This document shows positions 37,560-47,344 of a stretch of 64,000 nt of DNA, one piece after another; the stretch's first letter is position 1; each line of letters opens with the position of its first letter. A program made the position numbers and the translations under genes. The notes under the pieces were generated by a model. That model ran no database searches, was not told where the DNA came from, and saw only the letters and a list, made by a program, of their open reading frames with translations. Source of the stretch: Flavobacterium flavigenum (GTDB lineage Bacteria; Bacteroidota; Bacteroidia; Flavobacteriales; Flavobacteriaceae); assembly GCF_027111255.2 (NCBI RefSeq), contig NZ_CP114285.2:4154001-4218000 (forward strand), given 5' to 3'.

Positions 37560-37872
37560 TTATATTTTGGACTGGTTATTTGCGTGTAATATTCATTCTT
37601 TCTTCACTGCGGGTTAAACGCTTGTTATCACTGCTTGATTACCGTTGGATTACTGTTGGATGATTTTTTAAATCAAATTTTTAAGTTGGAGGTGTCAATT
37701 ATAATAGGTTATTCTAAAAGCTAAATAATTATATTAGATTGATTTTCAATTTATTCCCTTTCAATAAAAATAGAATAGTTTTAAATAATAGTATTAACAA
37801 TTATTTTAGCATAAACCATAATAAAATCCTTAAATTTAAGCTGATTTACACTAACATAATTAATATATAACT
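37560..37872. other. Spacer between the two aconitase genes
   Basis: These 313 AT-rich bases hold no credible gene. The direct repeat ATTACCGTTGGATTACTGTTGG-like tandem near 37640-37662 is short and imperfect. No consensus TAnnTTTG was found close to the next start, although TAAATTTA near 37835 differs by one base. Confidence 0.5.
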
Positions 37873-40137
37873 ATGGCTTTTGATATTGAAATGATTAAAA
37901 AAGTGTATGACAACATGCCTGCCCGTGTTGATGCAGCACGTCAGATTGTTGGTCGTCCACTTACTTTAACAGAGAAAATTTTGTATAACCACCTTTGGGA
38001 TGGAAATCCAACCAAAGCTTTTGGAAGAGGAGTTGATTATGTTGACTTCGCACCGGATCGAGTAGCCTGTCAGGATGCAACGGCACAAATGGCCTTATTG
38101 CAGTTTATGCATGCTGGTAAATCAAAAGTTGCAGTTCCTACAACGGTTCACTGTGATCACCTGATTCAGGCAAAAGTAGATGCTGCTACCGATTTGGCCA
38201 GGGCAAAAACACAAAGTAATGAAGTTTTCGATTTCCTATCGTCAGTTTCTAATAAATACGGAATCGGTTTCTGGAAACCCGGAGCCGGAATCATTCATCA
38301 GGTAGTACTTGAAAATTATGCGTTCCCGGGCGGAATGATGATTGGTACCGATTCTCATACTGTAAATGCTGGAGGTTTAGGAATGGTAGCGATTGGTGTC
38401 GGCGGTGCTGATGCTGTAGATGTTATGTCTGGAATGGCGTGGGAATTGAAATTTCCTAAATTAATTGGAGTTAAACTAACCGGTAAGTTATCAGGCTGGA
38501 CAGCTCCAAAAGATGTGATTCTTAAAGTTGCCGGTATTCTGACTGTAAAAGGAGGAACAGGTGCTATCGTAGAATATTTTGGCGAAGGCGCAACAGCTAT
38601 GTCTTGCACCGGTAAAGGTACCATTTGTAACATGGGAGCTGAAATTGGAGCTACAACTTCAACTTTTGGTTACGATGATTCTATGAGCCGTTATCTGCGT
38701 TCTACAAACAGAGCAGATGTTGCTGATGCTGCAGATAAAATAGCTTCTTACTTAACAGGGGATCCGGAAGTTTACGCTAATCCTGAAAAATATTTTGATC
38801 AGGTTATCGAAATCAATTTATCAGAATTAGAGCCGCACTTAAACGGTCCTTTTACTCCTGATTTAGCGACTCCAATTTCTAAGATGAAAGAAGAGGCCAT
38901 CAAAAATAATTGGCCATTGCAAATACAGGTTGGTTTAATTGGTTCTTGTACCAACTCATCCTATGAAGATATTTCCCGTGCAGCTTCTTTAGCCAGACAG
39001 GTTGCTGAGAAAAACTTAAAAACAAAAGCAGAATTTACAATCACTCCGGGGTCTGAAGTCGTCCGTTCTACAATCGAAAGAGACGGATTTATTGATACTT
39101 TTCATAAAATTGGAGCAACAGTTTTTGCCAACGCTTGTGGACCATGTATCGGTATGTGGGACAGGGAAGGAGCAGAGAAAGAAGAAAGAAATACAATCGT
39201 TCATTCTTTCAACCGTAACTTCTCAAAACGTGCAGACGGTAATCCGAATACTTTGGCTTTCGTAGGTTCTCCTGAATTGGTAACGGCTTTGGCTATTGCC
39301 GGTGATTTAGGTTTCAATCCATTAACAGATAAATTAATCAACGAAGAAGGTGAAGAAGTAATGCTTGATGAGCCAACTGGAGACGAATTGCCGGAAAAAG
39401 GTTTCTATGCCGAAGACCCAGGATTCCAGGCTCCGGCTGAAGACGGTTCTGCAGTTCAGGTTGTAGTGAGCCCTACTTCAGAACGTTTGCAATTGTTAGC
39501 TCCTTTTGATGCCTGGGATGGTCAAAATATTACTGGTGCTAAATTACTAATCAAAGCATTCGGAAAGTGTACAACAGACCACATTTCTATGGCCGGACCG
39601 TGGTTGCGTTTCCGTGGACACTTAGATAATATCTCAAACAACATGCTGATTGGTGCTGTAAATGCATTCAACCAAAAAACAAACTCAGTTAAAAATCAAT
39701 TGACAGGGCAATATGATGCCGTTCCAGCGGTTGCCCGTGCCTACAAAGCAGCAGGAGTTCCGTCTATCGTTGTGGGAGATCACAATTATGGAGAAGGTTC
39801 TTCTCGTGAACATGCGGCAATGGAACCTCGTTTTTTAGGTGTCAAAGCGGTATTGGTGAAATCTTTTGCCCGTATCCACGAAACTAACCTTAAAAAACAA
39901 GGCCTTTTAGGATTAACTTTCGCTAACGAAGAAGATTACGATAAAATTCAGGAAAACGATACAATCAATTTTACTGATTTAACGGAATTCGCTCCGGGAA
40001 AACCATTAACATTGGAATTTGTTCATGCTGATGGTTCAAAAGATATAATTTTAGCAAACCATACGTACAATGAAGGTCAGATTGGGTGGTTCGTTGCTGG
40101 TTCTGCATTAAACTTAATTGCTGCCGGAAAAGCTTAA
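37873..40137 (+). CDS. Aconitate hydratase, mitochondrial type
   Basis: A 754-residue aconitase of the mitochondrial (ACO2-like) branch: domain order 1-2-3, linker, then domain 4, without the HEAT-like start of AcnB. The cluster ligands are Cys359 (GSCTNSS), Cys422 and Cys425 (ACGPCIGM). The swivel domain carries GDHNYGEGSSREHAAMEPR. It converts citrate to isocitrate. The presence of both forms side by side suggests division of labour, for example by oxidative stress or iron supply, but this is inference. A terminator follows. Confidence 0.95.
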   Translation: MAFDIEMIKKVYDNMPARVDAARQIVGRPLTLTEKILYNHLWDGNPTKAFGRGVDYVDFAPDRVACQDATAQMALLQFMHAGKSKVAVPTTVHCDHLIQAKVDAATDLARAKTQSNEVFDFLSSVSNKYGIGFWKPGAGIIHQVVLENYAFPGGMMIGTDSHTVNAGGLGMVAIGVGGADAVDVMSGMAWELKFPKLIGVKLTGKLSGWTAPKDVILKVAGILTVKGGTGAIVEYFGEGATAMSCTGKGTICNMGAEIGATTSTFGYDDSMSRYLRSTNRADVADAADKIASYLTGDPEVYANPEKYFDQVIEINLSELEPHLNGPFTPDLATPISKMKEEAIKNNWPLQIQVGLIGSCTNSSYEDISRAASLARQVAEKNLKTKAEFTITPGSEVVRSTIERDGFIDTFHKIGATVFANACGPCIGMWDREGAEKEERNTIVHSFNRNFSKRADGNPNTLAFVGSPELVTALAIAGDLGFNPLTDKLINEEGEEVMLDEPTGDELPEKGFYAEDPGFQAPAEDGSAVQVVVSPTSERLQLLAPFDAWDGQNITGAKLLIKAFGKCTTDHISMAGPWLRFRGHLDNISNNMLIGAVNAFNQKTNSVKNQLTGQYDAVPAVARAYKAAGVPSIVVGDHNYGEGSSREHAAMEPRFLGVKAVLVKSFARIHETNLKKQGLLGLTFANEEDYDKIQENDTINFTDLTEFAPGKPLTLEFVHADGSKDIILANHTYNEGQIGWFVAGSALNLIAAGKA

Positions 40138-40162
40138 TCTTAAAATTTGATATTAGTTAAGG

Positions 40163-40187
40163 ACGCTCTGTGAACAGGGCGTTTTTT
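40163..40187 (+). terminator. Intrinsic terminator after the second aconitase
   Basis: ACGCTCTG-TGAA-CAGGGCGT (one T-G pair), followed by TTTTTT. Confidence 0.88.
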
Positions 40188-40193
40188 ATTTGT

Positions 40194-40270
40194 AGCTATT
40201 CCGGCTGTACGTTTTATCTTTTGTCCCGATAGTTATCGGGACAAAAGGATGCTCCTTCCATCCGGGCTAG
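40194..40270. repeat. Dispersed palindromic repeat, copy A
   Basis: The outer ends AGCTATTCCGG and CCGGGCTAG frame an inner perfect 14-bp hairpin (40218-40247, CTTTTGTCCCGATA / TATCGGGACAAAAG). It shares both flanks and the CTTTTG/CAAAAG stem base with copy B at 48549-48624, whereas the inner stem differs by paired changes. Probably a mobile or structured intergenic repeat family. Confidence 0.8.
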
Positions 40271-40516
40271 AGTTCCCATTTTCACTACAATTTTTATTTA
40301 AATTTTATGATTTTACTAAAAAGGGTAACTCACACAAAAACTTTGAATTAGATTCAAAAATATTTTCAGGTTTCTAATTTAAAATAAATTTGTTGTTAAA
40401 AAAGGTGTGTTTTTTACTTTAAAAAGTTAAATTCGCATTTTTGGTAATAAAACTTTCTTTTTTGAGTTTAAAATTAAGAAGGGATAGTAGTATAGAAAAT
40501 TAAAATTCCCCAAATA
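40271..40516. other. AT-rich spacer before the LysM-NlpC/P60 gene
   Basis: Together with the terminator and repeat copy A this makes a 379-base gene-free stretch. The right part must hold the promoter of the cell-wall hydrolase, but no full consensus was found. Confidence 0.5.
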
Positions 40517-41635
40517 ATGATTTTCAGATTTGTCTTTATATTTTTGCTTTTTTCAGTAAGTGCTTTTTCTCAGGATAATTACATCAGGCATACCATTTCA
40601 AAAGGTGATAACCTTTACAATATTGCTAAAAAATACGGTGTTAAGCCAAAAGATATCGCAAACGCCAATCCCGATGCGCCGAAAATTTTAAAATTAAATT
40701 CGGTTTTAGTAATTCCCAATTCTAATTCATCTCAGGAAATAAAATCCAATCAAGACGTTGCTCAGACAAATCCCGGTACTCATGAGGTTTTGGCAAAAGA
40801 AACACTTTGGGGAATATCAAAAAAATATAAAGTCTCTGTTGAAGATCTGAAAAAAGCCAATCCTTCATTAGAAACGGAAGGGCTTAAAATTGGAAAACAG
40901 ATTGTCATTCCTTCCAACGGGAATTCAGTAGTGCAGCAGCCGATTGAAAATGCTCCATCAGAATTGGTTGAAGTTTCAAGGGAAGTTATGCCAAAAGAAA
41001 CAAAATACGCCATCGCGAGGGAATTCGGAATCACCGTAGCTGAATTAGAAAGGCAAAACCCTGAAATCAAAAATAAACTACCTATTGGTTATCAGCTAAA
41101 AATTCTTGCTTCCAAAGAAAAAGCAAATAACCTGCAGGCTTCAAAGACTAGTCAGGAAACAACAAACACTGTAAACTCTTCAGTTGTTGCAACAAATGAT
41201 ACATCTGTTAAGAAAGATTCCTCTACAGTAATAAAAGTTAGTAATTATCCAGAGTTAGTTGATCAGCTGATCGTAAGTGCTACTGAAAACATTGGTACGC
41301 GTTATCGCTCAGGAGGTACTACAAAAGCAGGTTTTGATTGCTCAGGACTAATGTATTGTACTTTTGGTAATTTTGATATTAAGCTGCCGAGAAGCTCTAT
41401 AGAACAATCCAGAGTTGGTACAAAAGTCAATCCCGAAGAAGCCCAAAAAGGGGATTTAATTTTCTTTAAGACCAACGGAAGAAGCCGAATCAATCATGTT
41501 GGAATGGTTGTAGAAGTTGTTGATGAAGAAATTAAATTCGTTCATTCCTCAACTCATGGAGGGGTTATCATTTCTTCAACCAAAGAGCCTTATTACGAAA
41601 GAACTTTTTCGCAGGTAAACCGTGTTTTGGAATAA
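40517..41635 (+). CDS. LysM and NlpC/P60 peptidoglycan endopeptidase
   Basis: A signal peptide (about residues 1-19, ending SAFSQ) precedes three LysM modules: about 22-68 (HTISKGDNLYNIAKKYGV), 90-135 (ETLWGISKKYKVSVEDLKK) and 150-195 (KETKYAIAREFGITVAELE). A Ser/Thr/Asn-rich linker leads to the NlpC/P60 domain with catalytic Cys275 (FDCSGL), His327 (NHVGMV) and a third polar residue in FVHSST. The enzyme should bind peptidoglycan by LysM and cleave peptide stems in the periplasm. The gene stands alone. Confidence 0.92.
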   Translation: MIFRFVFIFLLFSVSAFSQDNYIRHTISKGDNLYNIAKKYGVKPKDIANANPDAPKILKLNSVLVIPNSNSSQEIKSNQDVAQTNPGTHEVLAKETLWGISKKYKVSVEDLKKANPSLETEGLKIGKQIVIPSNGNSVVQQPIENAPSELVEVSREVMPKETKYAIAREFGITVAELERQNPEIKNKLPIGYQLKILASKEKANNLQASKTSQETTNTVNSSVVATNDTSVKKDSSTVIKVSNYPELVDQLIVSATENIGTRYRSGGTTKAGFDCSGLMYCTFGNFDIKLPRSSIEQSRVGTKVNPEEAQKGDLIFFKTNGRSRINHVGMVVEVVDEEIKFVHSSTHGGVIISSTKEPYYERTFSQVNRVLE

Positions 41636-41888
41636 GTCTTTCAATTTTATAATTACAATAAGCCACTTCAAAATTTTTACCCTTCACAAAACTGGTTTTC
41701 GTCAAAACTTAAGCCTTAAATTGTCACTACTTAAAAAAAATATAAGCGAATTGCTTTTGTTTAATTCTTTTTATTCTCTTGTGAATTTAAATGTAATTTG
41801 TCCTTTGTTTTTTACCTTAACAATCTAAACTGTCTTATTAAAAGGTTTCTAAAAAAAGTATATCTTTAACCAACCAAAAACCAAAAAA

Positions 41889-43298
41889 ATGCAGGAAAAC
41901 AACCAGGAAAATTTTAAAAGAGAACTCGGATTATTAGACGGAACCATGCTTGTGGTAGGTTCTATGATCGGCTCCGGAATATTTATTGTGAGTGCTGACA
42001 TTGCCAGACAAGTAGGTTCAGCAGGATGGCTGACATTAATCTGGTTAATTTCAGGATTAATTACCATTATTGCCGCTGTAAGTTATGGTGAGCTTAGTGC
42101 CATGTTCCCAAAAGCCGGAGGACAATATGTGTATCTGAAAGAAGCATATAATAAATTAATCGCCTTTTTGTACGGATGGAGCTTTTTTGCCGTGATTCAG
42201 ACCGGTACAATTGCTGCTGTTGGTGTCGCTTTCTCAAAATTTGCGGCTTATCTTTATGAACCTCTAAGTGATGAAAATATATTATTTGAATTAGGCGATT
42301 TTAAACTCAATGCGGCGCAAATCGTATCTATTGTTACTATAGTTTTGCTAACATATATTAATAGTAGAGGTGTAAAAAACGGAAAAGTTCTTCAGACTGT
42401 TCTTACTATTATTAAGATACTATCCTTACTCGGTTTAATCGTTTTCGGATTAACGCTTGCCGCAAAAGCTTCTGTTTGGGATGCTAATTGGGCGGATGCC
42501 TGGACACCTCATACTTATGATGCAGAAAAAGGTTCATGGCTTCCTATTAGTGGAGAAGCTTTGATTACAGGTATTTCTGCAGCAATGGTAGGCTCGTTAT
42601 TTTCAAGCGATGCCTGGGTGGGTGTAACTTTTATTGCAGGAGAAATTAAAAATCCGAAACGTAACGTAGGCTTGAGTTTGTTTCTGGGAACATTTATCGT
42701 TACTATTATTTACGTGTTGACAAACCTGATGTATCTTGCGGTAGTTCCGATGAATGAAATCGCAACAGCAAAATCAGACAGGGTAGCAGTAGTGGCTTCT
42801 CAGTATATTTTTGGTGATATTGGAACTTTAGTTATTGCCATTATGATTATGATTTCAACTTTTGCCTGTAACAACGGATTGATTATGGCGGGTGCCAGAG
42901 TGTATTATACGATGGCAAAGGATGGTTTGTTCTTTAAAAAAGCGGCTGTACTAAATGAATTTAGTGTTCCTTCATGGGCACTTTGGGCGCAGTGTATCTG
43001 GGCTTCTGCTTTATGTCTTACCGGAAAATACGGGGCTTTGCTGGACTTTGTAATTATTATCGTTTTGATTTTTTACATCCTGACAATCTACGGTATTTTT
43101 ATATTACGCAAAAAAATGCCGGATGCTGACAGACCATACAAAGCATTTGGATATCCGTTTTTACCATTGCTTTACATCGTTTTGGCATCGGCGATCAGTG
43201 TTTCTTTACTGATTACAAAATTTTCAACTTGTGGTTGGGGAATTTTAATTATGCTGATTGGTATTCCTGTTTATTATTTGACAAAACCAAAAGAATAG
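41889..43298 (+). CDS. APC-family amino acid permease
   Basis: A 469-residue inner-membrane transporter with about twelve hydrophobic segments. The first helix region reads VVGSMIGSGIFIVSADIARQ, the APC-superfamily glycine motif, and the next helix carries YGELSAMFPKAGGQYVYL. The overall order resembles the LAT-type amino acid exchangers rather than the CAT type of the permease at 10468-11916. Substrate unknown. The start ATG at 41889 is preceded by an AT-rich stretch without genes. A bidirectional terminator separates it from the convergent PAP2 gene. Confidence 0.85.
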   Translation: MQENNQENFKRELGLLDGTMLVVGSMIGSGIFIVSADIARQVGSAGWLTLIWLISGLITIIAAVSYGELSAMFPKAGGQYVYLKEAYNKLIAFLYGWSFFAVIQTGTIAAVGVAFSKFAAYLYEPLSDENILFELGDFKLNAAQIVSIVTIVLLTYINSRGVKNGKVLQTVLTIIKILSLLGLIVFGLTLAAKASVWDANWADAWTPHTYDAEKGSWLPISGEALITGISAAMVGSLFSSDAWVGVTFIAGEIKNPKRNVGLSLFLGTFIVTIIYVLTNLMYLAVVPMNEIATAKSDRVAVVASQYIFGDIGTLVIAIMIMISTFACNNGLIMAGARVYYTMAKDGLFFKKAAVLNEFSVPSWALWAQCIWASALCLTGKYGALLDFVIIIVLIFYILTIYGIFILRKKMPDADRPYKAFGYPFLPLLYIVLASAISVSLLITKFSTCGWGILIMLIGIPVYYLTKPKE

Positions 43299-43314
43299 AA
43301 CTTTTCAAAATTCA

Positions 43315-43348
43315 AAAAAAATGCCTTGCTAAAAACAAGGCATTTTTT
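43315..43348. terminator. Bidirectional intrinsic terminator
   Basis: AAAATGCCTTG-CTAAAAA-CAAGGCATTTTTT lies between two convergent genes, with A- and T-runs on both sides. Confidence 0.92.
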
Positions 43349-43366
43349 AAAGTATATATTTGAAGT

Positions 43367-44128
43367 TTAAAATACTTTAACGAAACCTAACCCATATTGC
43401 TGGCCATTATAAAAAGGCATGATTATCGATGTCGATTTGTTTTCAGAAGAGGATTTAAAAAGTTTTTTAGTGATATATGGATTAATCCAGTACGCAATTT
43501 TTGTACTCAGAATTCCAATTCCCGCTCCGGCAGCCACATCTGTCAGCCAATGGCGATTGTTGTAAATTCTAAAAAGGCCTGTTCCTGTTGCTACGGCATA
43601 ACCTGCAATTCCGTACCAAATGGATTTGTCTTTGTATTCCTGCCATAAAAATTCAGCTCCGGCAAAAGCAGTAGCCGTATGCCCGGAAGGAAAAGAATTG
43701 TTCGAACTTCCGTCTGGTCTTTCTTCATGAACAATCGACTTTAAGCTTAAAACAGTTGTGGCCATGATTGCGTAGGACGTCACAAATATTACGGAACGAT
43801 CCCGCATATTATTTTTTCCTTTTACGCCAAAAGCATTCAACGCGTAGACGGAAGCTGCAGGTGCGTATAGTGAGAAATCGTCAATAGTGATTTTCTCGTC
43901 AATATCTTCGGTCACTTCTTTTTTGATTTGCGAATTAAAACTCAAAAGCTGATCACTTTCTAAACCAATTACGCCATAACCAATTAACACAGATGGAATA
44001 ATTAATTGCTTGTAATTGAATTTTAAATGTGAAGAAGTGCTGTCAATTTTTGTAATAGAATCATTTTGCTGTGCATTTGCAGAAAATAATCCGAATAGAA
44101 ATACCAGAGAAATAGTTTTATAAAACAT
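43367..44128 (-). CDS. PAP2 family phosphatase
   Basis: A signal peptide (MFYKTISLVFLFGLFSANAQ) is followed by membrane segments with the three PAP2 motifs: KSIVHEERP, SFPSGHTA and RIYNNRHWLTD. Family members dephosphorylate lipid phosphates such as undecaprenyl pyrophosphate or lipid A, with the active site on the periplasmic side. The frame is open up to 44173. I chose the ATG at 44128, because the promoter motif at 44150-44157 would put the transcript start near 44144, leaving almost no leader for the alternative ATG at 44140. Confidence 0.88.
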   Translation of the reverse strand: MFYKTISLVFLFGLFSANAQQNDSITKIDSTSSHLKFNYKQLIIPSVLIGYGVIGLESDQLLSFNSQIKKEVTEDIDEKITIDDFSLYAPAASVYALNAFGVKGKNNMRDRSVIFVTSYAIMATTVLSLKSIVHEERPDGSSNNSFPSGHTATAFAGAEFLWQEYKDKSIWYGIAGYAVATGTGLFRIYNNRHWLTDVAAGAGIGILSTKIAYWINPYITKKLFKSSSENKSTSIIMPFYNGQQYGLGFVKVF

Positions 44129-44149
44129 TTTCGTTGTCATTATATATTG

Positions 44150-44157
44150 CAAAGATA
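44150..44157 (-). promoter_or_regulatory. Candidate -7 promoter element for the PAP2 gene
   Basis: On the minus strand TATCTTTG fits TAnnTTTG. A TTTG lies upstream but at only about 13 bases, shorter than the usual spacer. Confidence 0.5.
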
Positions 44158-44274
44158 ACGAGCGATTTACCAAACTATTTTTGACTTAATTCAACCTTAA
44201 GAGAATATTAATTGATTCAATATCAATATCAATAACAAAAATCAATATCAATTAAAAAAGACAGCAATTCTTGG

Positions 44275-45990
44275 TTATACTTTAAGCGTAAACCAAAACG
44301 TACTTCCTAATCCCAAATTACTCTCAACACCAACACTTCCATTCTGCGCTTCAATAAATTCTTTGCTAATCGCTAAACCCAATCCCGTTCCAGATTTTGG
44401 ACTCCCCGGAATCTGAAAATATTTATCGAAAACTTTGTCTTTGTATCTGGCATCAATTCCTTTTCCGGTATCAATTACCTGAAAAACGATCTGATTGTTT
44501 TCTTCTTTTAATTTAATCAGAATAGTACTTTTTTCAGATGAATAACGAATTGCATTTGATAAATAATTAATCAAAACCCAGCCTGTTTTTTCATTGTCGG
44601 CTTTAACGTCTTTTAGGTTTTCATCAGCATCAATAATTAACTGAATCTGCTTTTGATCTGCCTGAACTTTTACGGCTTCAACGGCATAATTCACAATTGC
44701 ATATGGATTACTTTTTTCAATATTCAGCTGAATATTTCCCGTTTCTAATTGTGATAAATTCAGTAATTCGCCCGTGATTTTCAGTAATCGCTGACTATCA
44801 TCTTTAATACTTTCAACCAGTTGTTTTTGGTCGTCGTTCATTTCGCCCGTTTTAGTATTTTCAAGCAATTGCAGACTTAATTTTATAGAGGCTATAGGCG
44901 TTTTTAATTCGTGCGAAACTGTGGCGATAAAATTGGTTTTGGCAAAATCAAGTTCTTTAAAAAGCGTGATATTTCGCAGGATAATCACATCGCCAATGTT
45001 GATTTCTTTTTCTTCGCCTGTTGGAGTTATGGTGATACTGTGAATCTCCTTTTCGAAATAACTTTCTTTTCCGTGAGCAAAAATTTTGAGAGGCTGTTTT
45101 TTCGGGGTTTCATCTTCTTTTAGAATTAAAGAACGAATTAAATCATTCGAAACCGCCAATTCAGATGTTAGTTTTCCAATAATATCTTCTGATTTCAAAC
45201 CGACAATTTTCAGCGCTTCATCATTCGCAAACAAAACAATTCCTTCGTTGTCCAAACCAATAATTGGATCGTTCATATTATTGATAAGCGTTTCCAAACG
45301 TTTTTTCTCAAAAAGAAGTTTATACACATTGCTGTCATGATATTCTTCCAGTTTTTGCGCCATGGTATTAAACGATTTGGCAAGATCCCCAAATTCACTG
45401 TGACTGGTAAAATGAACACGCTCTGAATAATTTTTATTAGCAATTTCCTTAATGCTAAAAGTTAATTCCTTAATCGGATTCGCAATGTTATTTGGAAGAT
45501 TAACCAATAAATTAAAAGCAATCAAAAAGCACAAAGTCCCGACAATTGCAATAGAGAAATTGGATGTTTCTGCCGTTTTTTTAGCAATGTCACTTTTCTG
45601 TTTGATGGCATCCAGATTGATCTTCATAATCGAAAAAATGTCCTGACGAATCTGAGCCTTTGCGGTTTCATCAGTATTATTTTTAGCTAAAAGGGCAAAA
45701 CTTTTTTTCAGTTTTTCGGTCGCTTGTTTTTCGCCTGGCTCCGTAATATTTTGAGTTTGCTTCTCTAGATTTTTTTCAAAATTCTGAATTGTCTGTTTCG
45801 AACCTAATTTAATTTCATCCAAAGCAGAAATCATATTTCGTGAATATTCCAGCGTATTGTAATTGGATTTCAGAATATTCTCGGTATCCTGCTTAATTAA
45901 GAAAACAGAATAAGCACTCAATAACGAGAGAATGATGATCATTAAAAATAATAATCCAACACCCAGATTCAATTTGGTTTTAATTCTCAT
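44275..45990 (-). CDS. Membrane sensor histidine kinase of the kdp locus
   Basis: Order of parts: membrane segment (residues 8-32), helical periplasmic sensor (about 33-145), second membrane segment (about 146-165), HAMP (168-220), PAS-like domain (235-345), HisKA with the phosphorylated His360 (ATVSHELKTP) and the HATPase domain (WVLINYLSNAIRYSS, DTGKGIDARYKDKVF, GTGLGLAIS). It resembles NtrB/PhoR-type kinases rather than the C-terminal half of KdpD, which has four membrane helices. As the last gene of the kdp cluster, directly behind a truncated KdpD, it probably signals to the NtrC-type regulator at 54671-56011. That pairing is inference. Confidence 0.85.
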   Translation of the reverse strand: MRIKTKLNLGVGLLFLMIIILSLLSAYSVFLIKQDTENILKSNYNTLEYSRNMISALDEIKLGSKQTIQNFEKNLEKQTQNITEPGEKQATEKLKKSFALLAKNNTDETAKAQIRQDIFSIMKINLDAIKQKSDIAKKTAETSNFSIAIVGTLCFLIAFNLLVNLPNNIANPIKELTFSIKEIANKNYSERVHFTSHSEFGDLAKSFNTMAQKLEEYHDSNVYKLLFEKKRLETLINNMNDPIIGLDNEGIVLFANDEALKIVGLKSEDIIGKLTSELAVSNDLIRSLILKEDETPKKQPLKIFAHGKESYFEKEIHSITITPTGEEKEINIGDVIILRNITLFKELDFAKTNFIATVSHELKTPIASIKLSLQLLENTKTGEMNDDQKQLVESIKDDSQRLLKITGELLNLSQLETGNIQLNIEKSNPYAIVNYAVEAVKVQADQKQIQLIIDADENLKDVKADNEKTGWVLINYLSNAIRYSSEKSTILIKLKEENNQIVFQVIDTGKGIDARYKDKVFDKYFQIPGSPKSGTGLGLAISKEFIEAQNGSVGVESNLGLGSTFWFTLKV

Positions 45991-46016
45991 TTTATAAAAA
46001 CATTTAATTTTTTTTG

Positions 46017-46195
46017 AACCACATAAGTTATATAAGGAAATATTAGTTTTTTTAACCGCGAAGAGCGCAAAGGTTTACGCAAAGTTCGCTAGGTCGCAAA
46101 GTTTTTTAATCTTAGCGTGCTTTGCGAAATCTTAGCGTCTTTGCGGTTAAACTTCAAGATTCTAATTTAAATGAACTTATATAACTTATATGGTT
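46017..46195. repeat. Nested palindromic repeat between kdpD and the kinase gene
   Basis: Outer arms of 20 bp (AACCACATAAGTTATATAAG at 46017 and its near-perfect complement at 46176-46195) enclose a second inverted pair, AACCGCGAAG near 46054 and CTTTGCGGTT-like bases near 46138. Repeated GCAAAG units lie between. It fills nearly the whole intergenic gap. Confidence 0.8.
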
Positions 46196-46204
46196 TAAAA
46201 CTTT

Positions 46205-47326
46205 TTAAGACAGTATGACAAGATCAACGTTTGATAAAGAAAGTTTGTTTAGCAGGCGCCTGAAAATTGTTGTAGACAAAATTACTTTAAATAAATTCAA
46301 ATGCGGTTTTCCGATGCAGACAGTTGTAATTTTTTTTTCTTCTACAGTTGTCAGGATTGCATTAGCAATATTTTCGTTTTCTAATTTTATCACTTCGGCG
46401 CCCAATTGTACAGCGAGTTTAAAGTTATTAATTAAATGCCGTTGTTTGTCGAGTGCAATTCTAGTTGTGCTTTCTTTGGGCGTTTCCACATATAATACAT
46501 ACCAGATTCCGTTGTAATAACTCGCCAGACGCGCTGCTTTTCTGATTACAATTTTAGCCGTTTTATCATTACTACTAATACAGGCTAAAAGTTTTTCATG
46601 TCGTAAAACATGAAGCTGAGGTACTTCATTTTCTACTTTCCGCACCACCTGACTTGCAACTTCCTTCAATGCCAATTCCCGCAATTGTAGAATTTGTTCC
46701 GATTTAAAGAAATTTGCTAAAGCGGTCTGAATTTTATCGGCTGTATAAATTTTACCTTCCTTTAAACGTGCAATCAAATCTTCCGAAGTCAAATCGATAT
46801 TCACGACTTCATCCGCCAGACGCAAAACATTATCCGGAATTCTTTCCTGAACATCAATTCCTGTAATTCGTTTTACATCTTCGTTTAAACTCTCAATATG
46901 TTGAATATTCACAGCCGAAATAACATTAATTCCAGCTTCGAGAATTTCCAGAACATCCTGCCAGCGCTTTTCGTTTTTGCTACCTTCAATATTGGTATGC
47001 GCCAGTTCATCGACAATAACCACTTCCGGACGCAGATTGATAATGGCCTGAACGTCGAGTTCTTCAAGTTCCTTGCCTTTATAAAAAATGGTTCGCCTCG
47101 GAATAATCGGCAGACCAGTTAATAATTCATGCGTTTCTTTCCGATTATGCGTTTCGATATAACCAATTTTCACATCGATTCCGTTTCGCAATAACGAATG
47201 CGCTTCCTGTAGCATACGGAAAGTTTTGCCCACACCGGCACTCATCCCAATGTAGATTTTAAATTTTCCCTTTCGTGATTTCTGAATCAAATCGAGAAAG
47301 TGCTGTGCGTTATTTTCGTTTTCCAT
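46205..47326 (-). CDS. kdpD: KdpD N-terminal sensor half (KdpD and USP domains only)
   Basis: This 373-residue protein matches only the cytoplasmic N-terminal half of KdpD. The KdpD domain (about 20-230) has Walker A GMSAGVGKT at 27-35 and Walker B VVIVDELAHT at 102-111. A universal-stress-protein-like domain follows (about 245-373). The four membrane helices and kinase domain of full KdpD are absent, and the stop is clean, so this looks like a stable split form rather than a broken gene. The USP domain senses ligands such as c-di-AMP in Gram-positive bacteria; whether this one does is unknown. It lies 78 bases behind the porin gene. Confidence 0.9.
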   Translation of the reverse strand: MENENNAQHFLDLIQKSRKGKFKIYIGMSAGVGKTFRMLQEAHSLLRNGIDVKIGYIETHNRKETHELLTGLPIIPRRTIFYKGKELEELDVQAIINLRPEVVIVDELAHTNIEGSKNEKRWQDVLEILEAGINVISAVNIQHIESLNEDVKRITGIDVQERIPDNVLRLADEVVNIDLTSEDLIARLKEGKIYTADKIQTALANFFKSEQILQLRELALKEVASQVVRKVENEVPQLHVLRHEKLLACISSNDKTAKIVIRKAARLASYYNGIWYVLYVETPKESTTRIALDKQRHLINNFKLAVQLGAEVIKLENENIANAILTTVEEKKITTVCIGKPHLNLFKVILSTTIFRRLLNKLSLSNVDLVILS

Positions 47327-47344
47327 GTTTTGAGGGTAAGAAGT

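Noticed and set aside
41622..41828. Short open frame after the NlpC/P60 gene
   Set aside because: Its start lies in the previous gene, the composition is that of AT-rich spacer, and there is no family-like sequence.
44217..44255. CAATATCAAT short tandem-like repeats
   Set aside because: Simple AT-rich repetition without symmetry or conserved length; no functional support.
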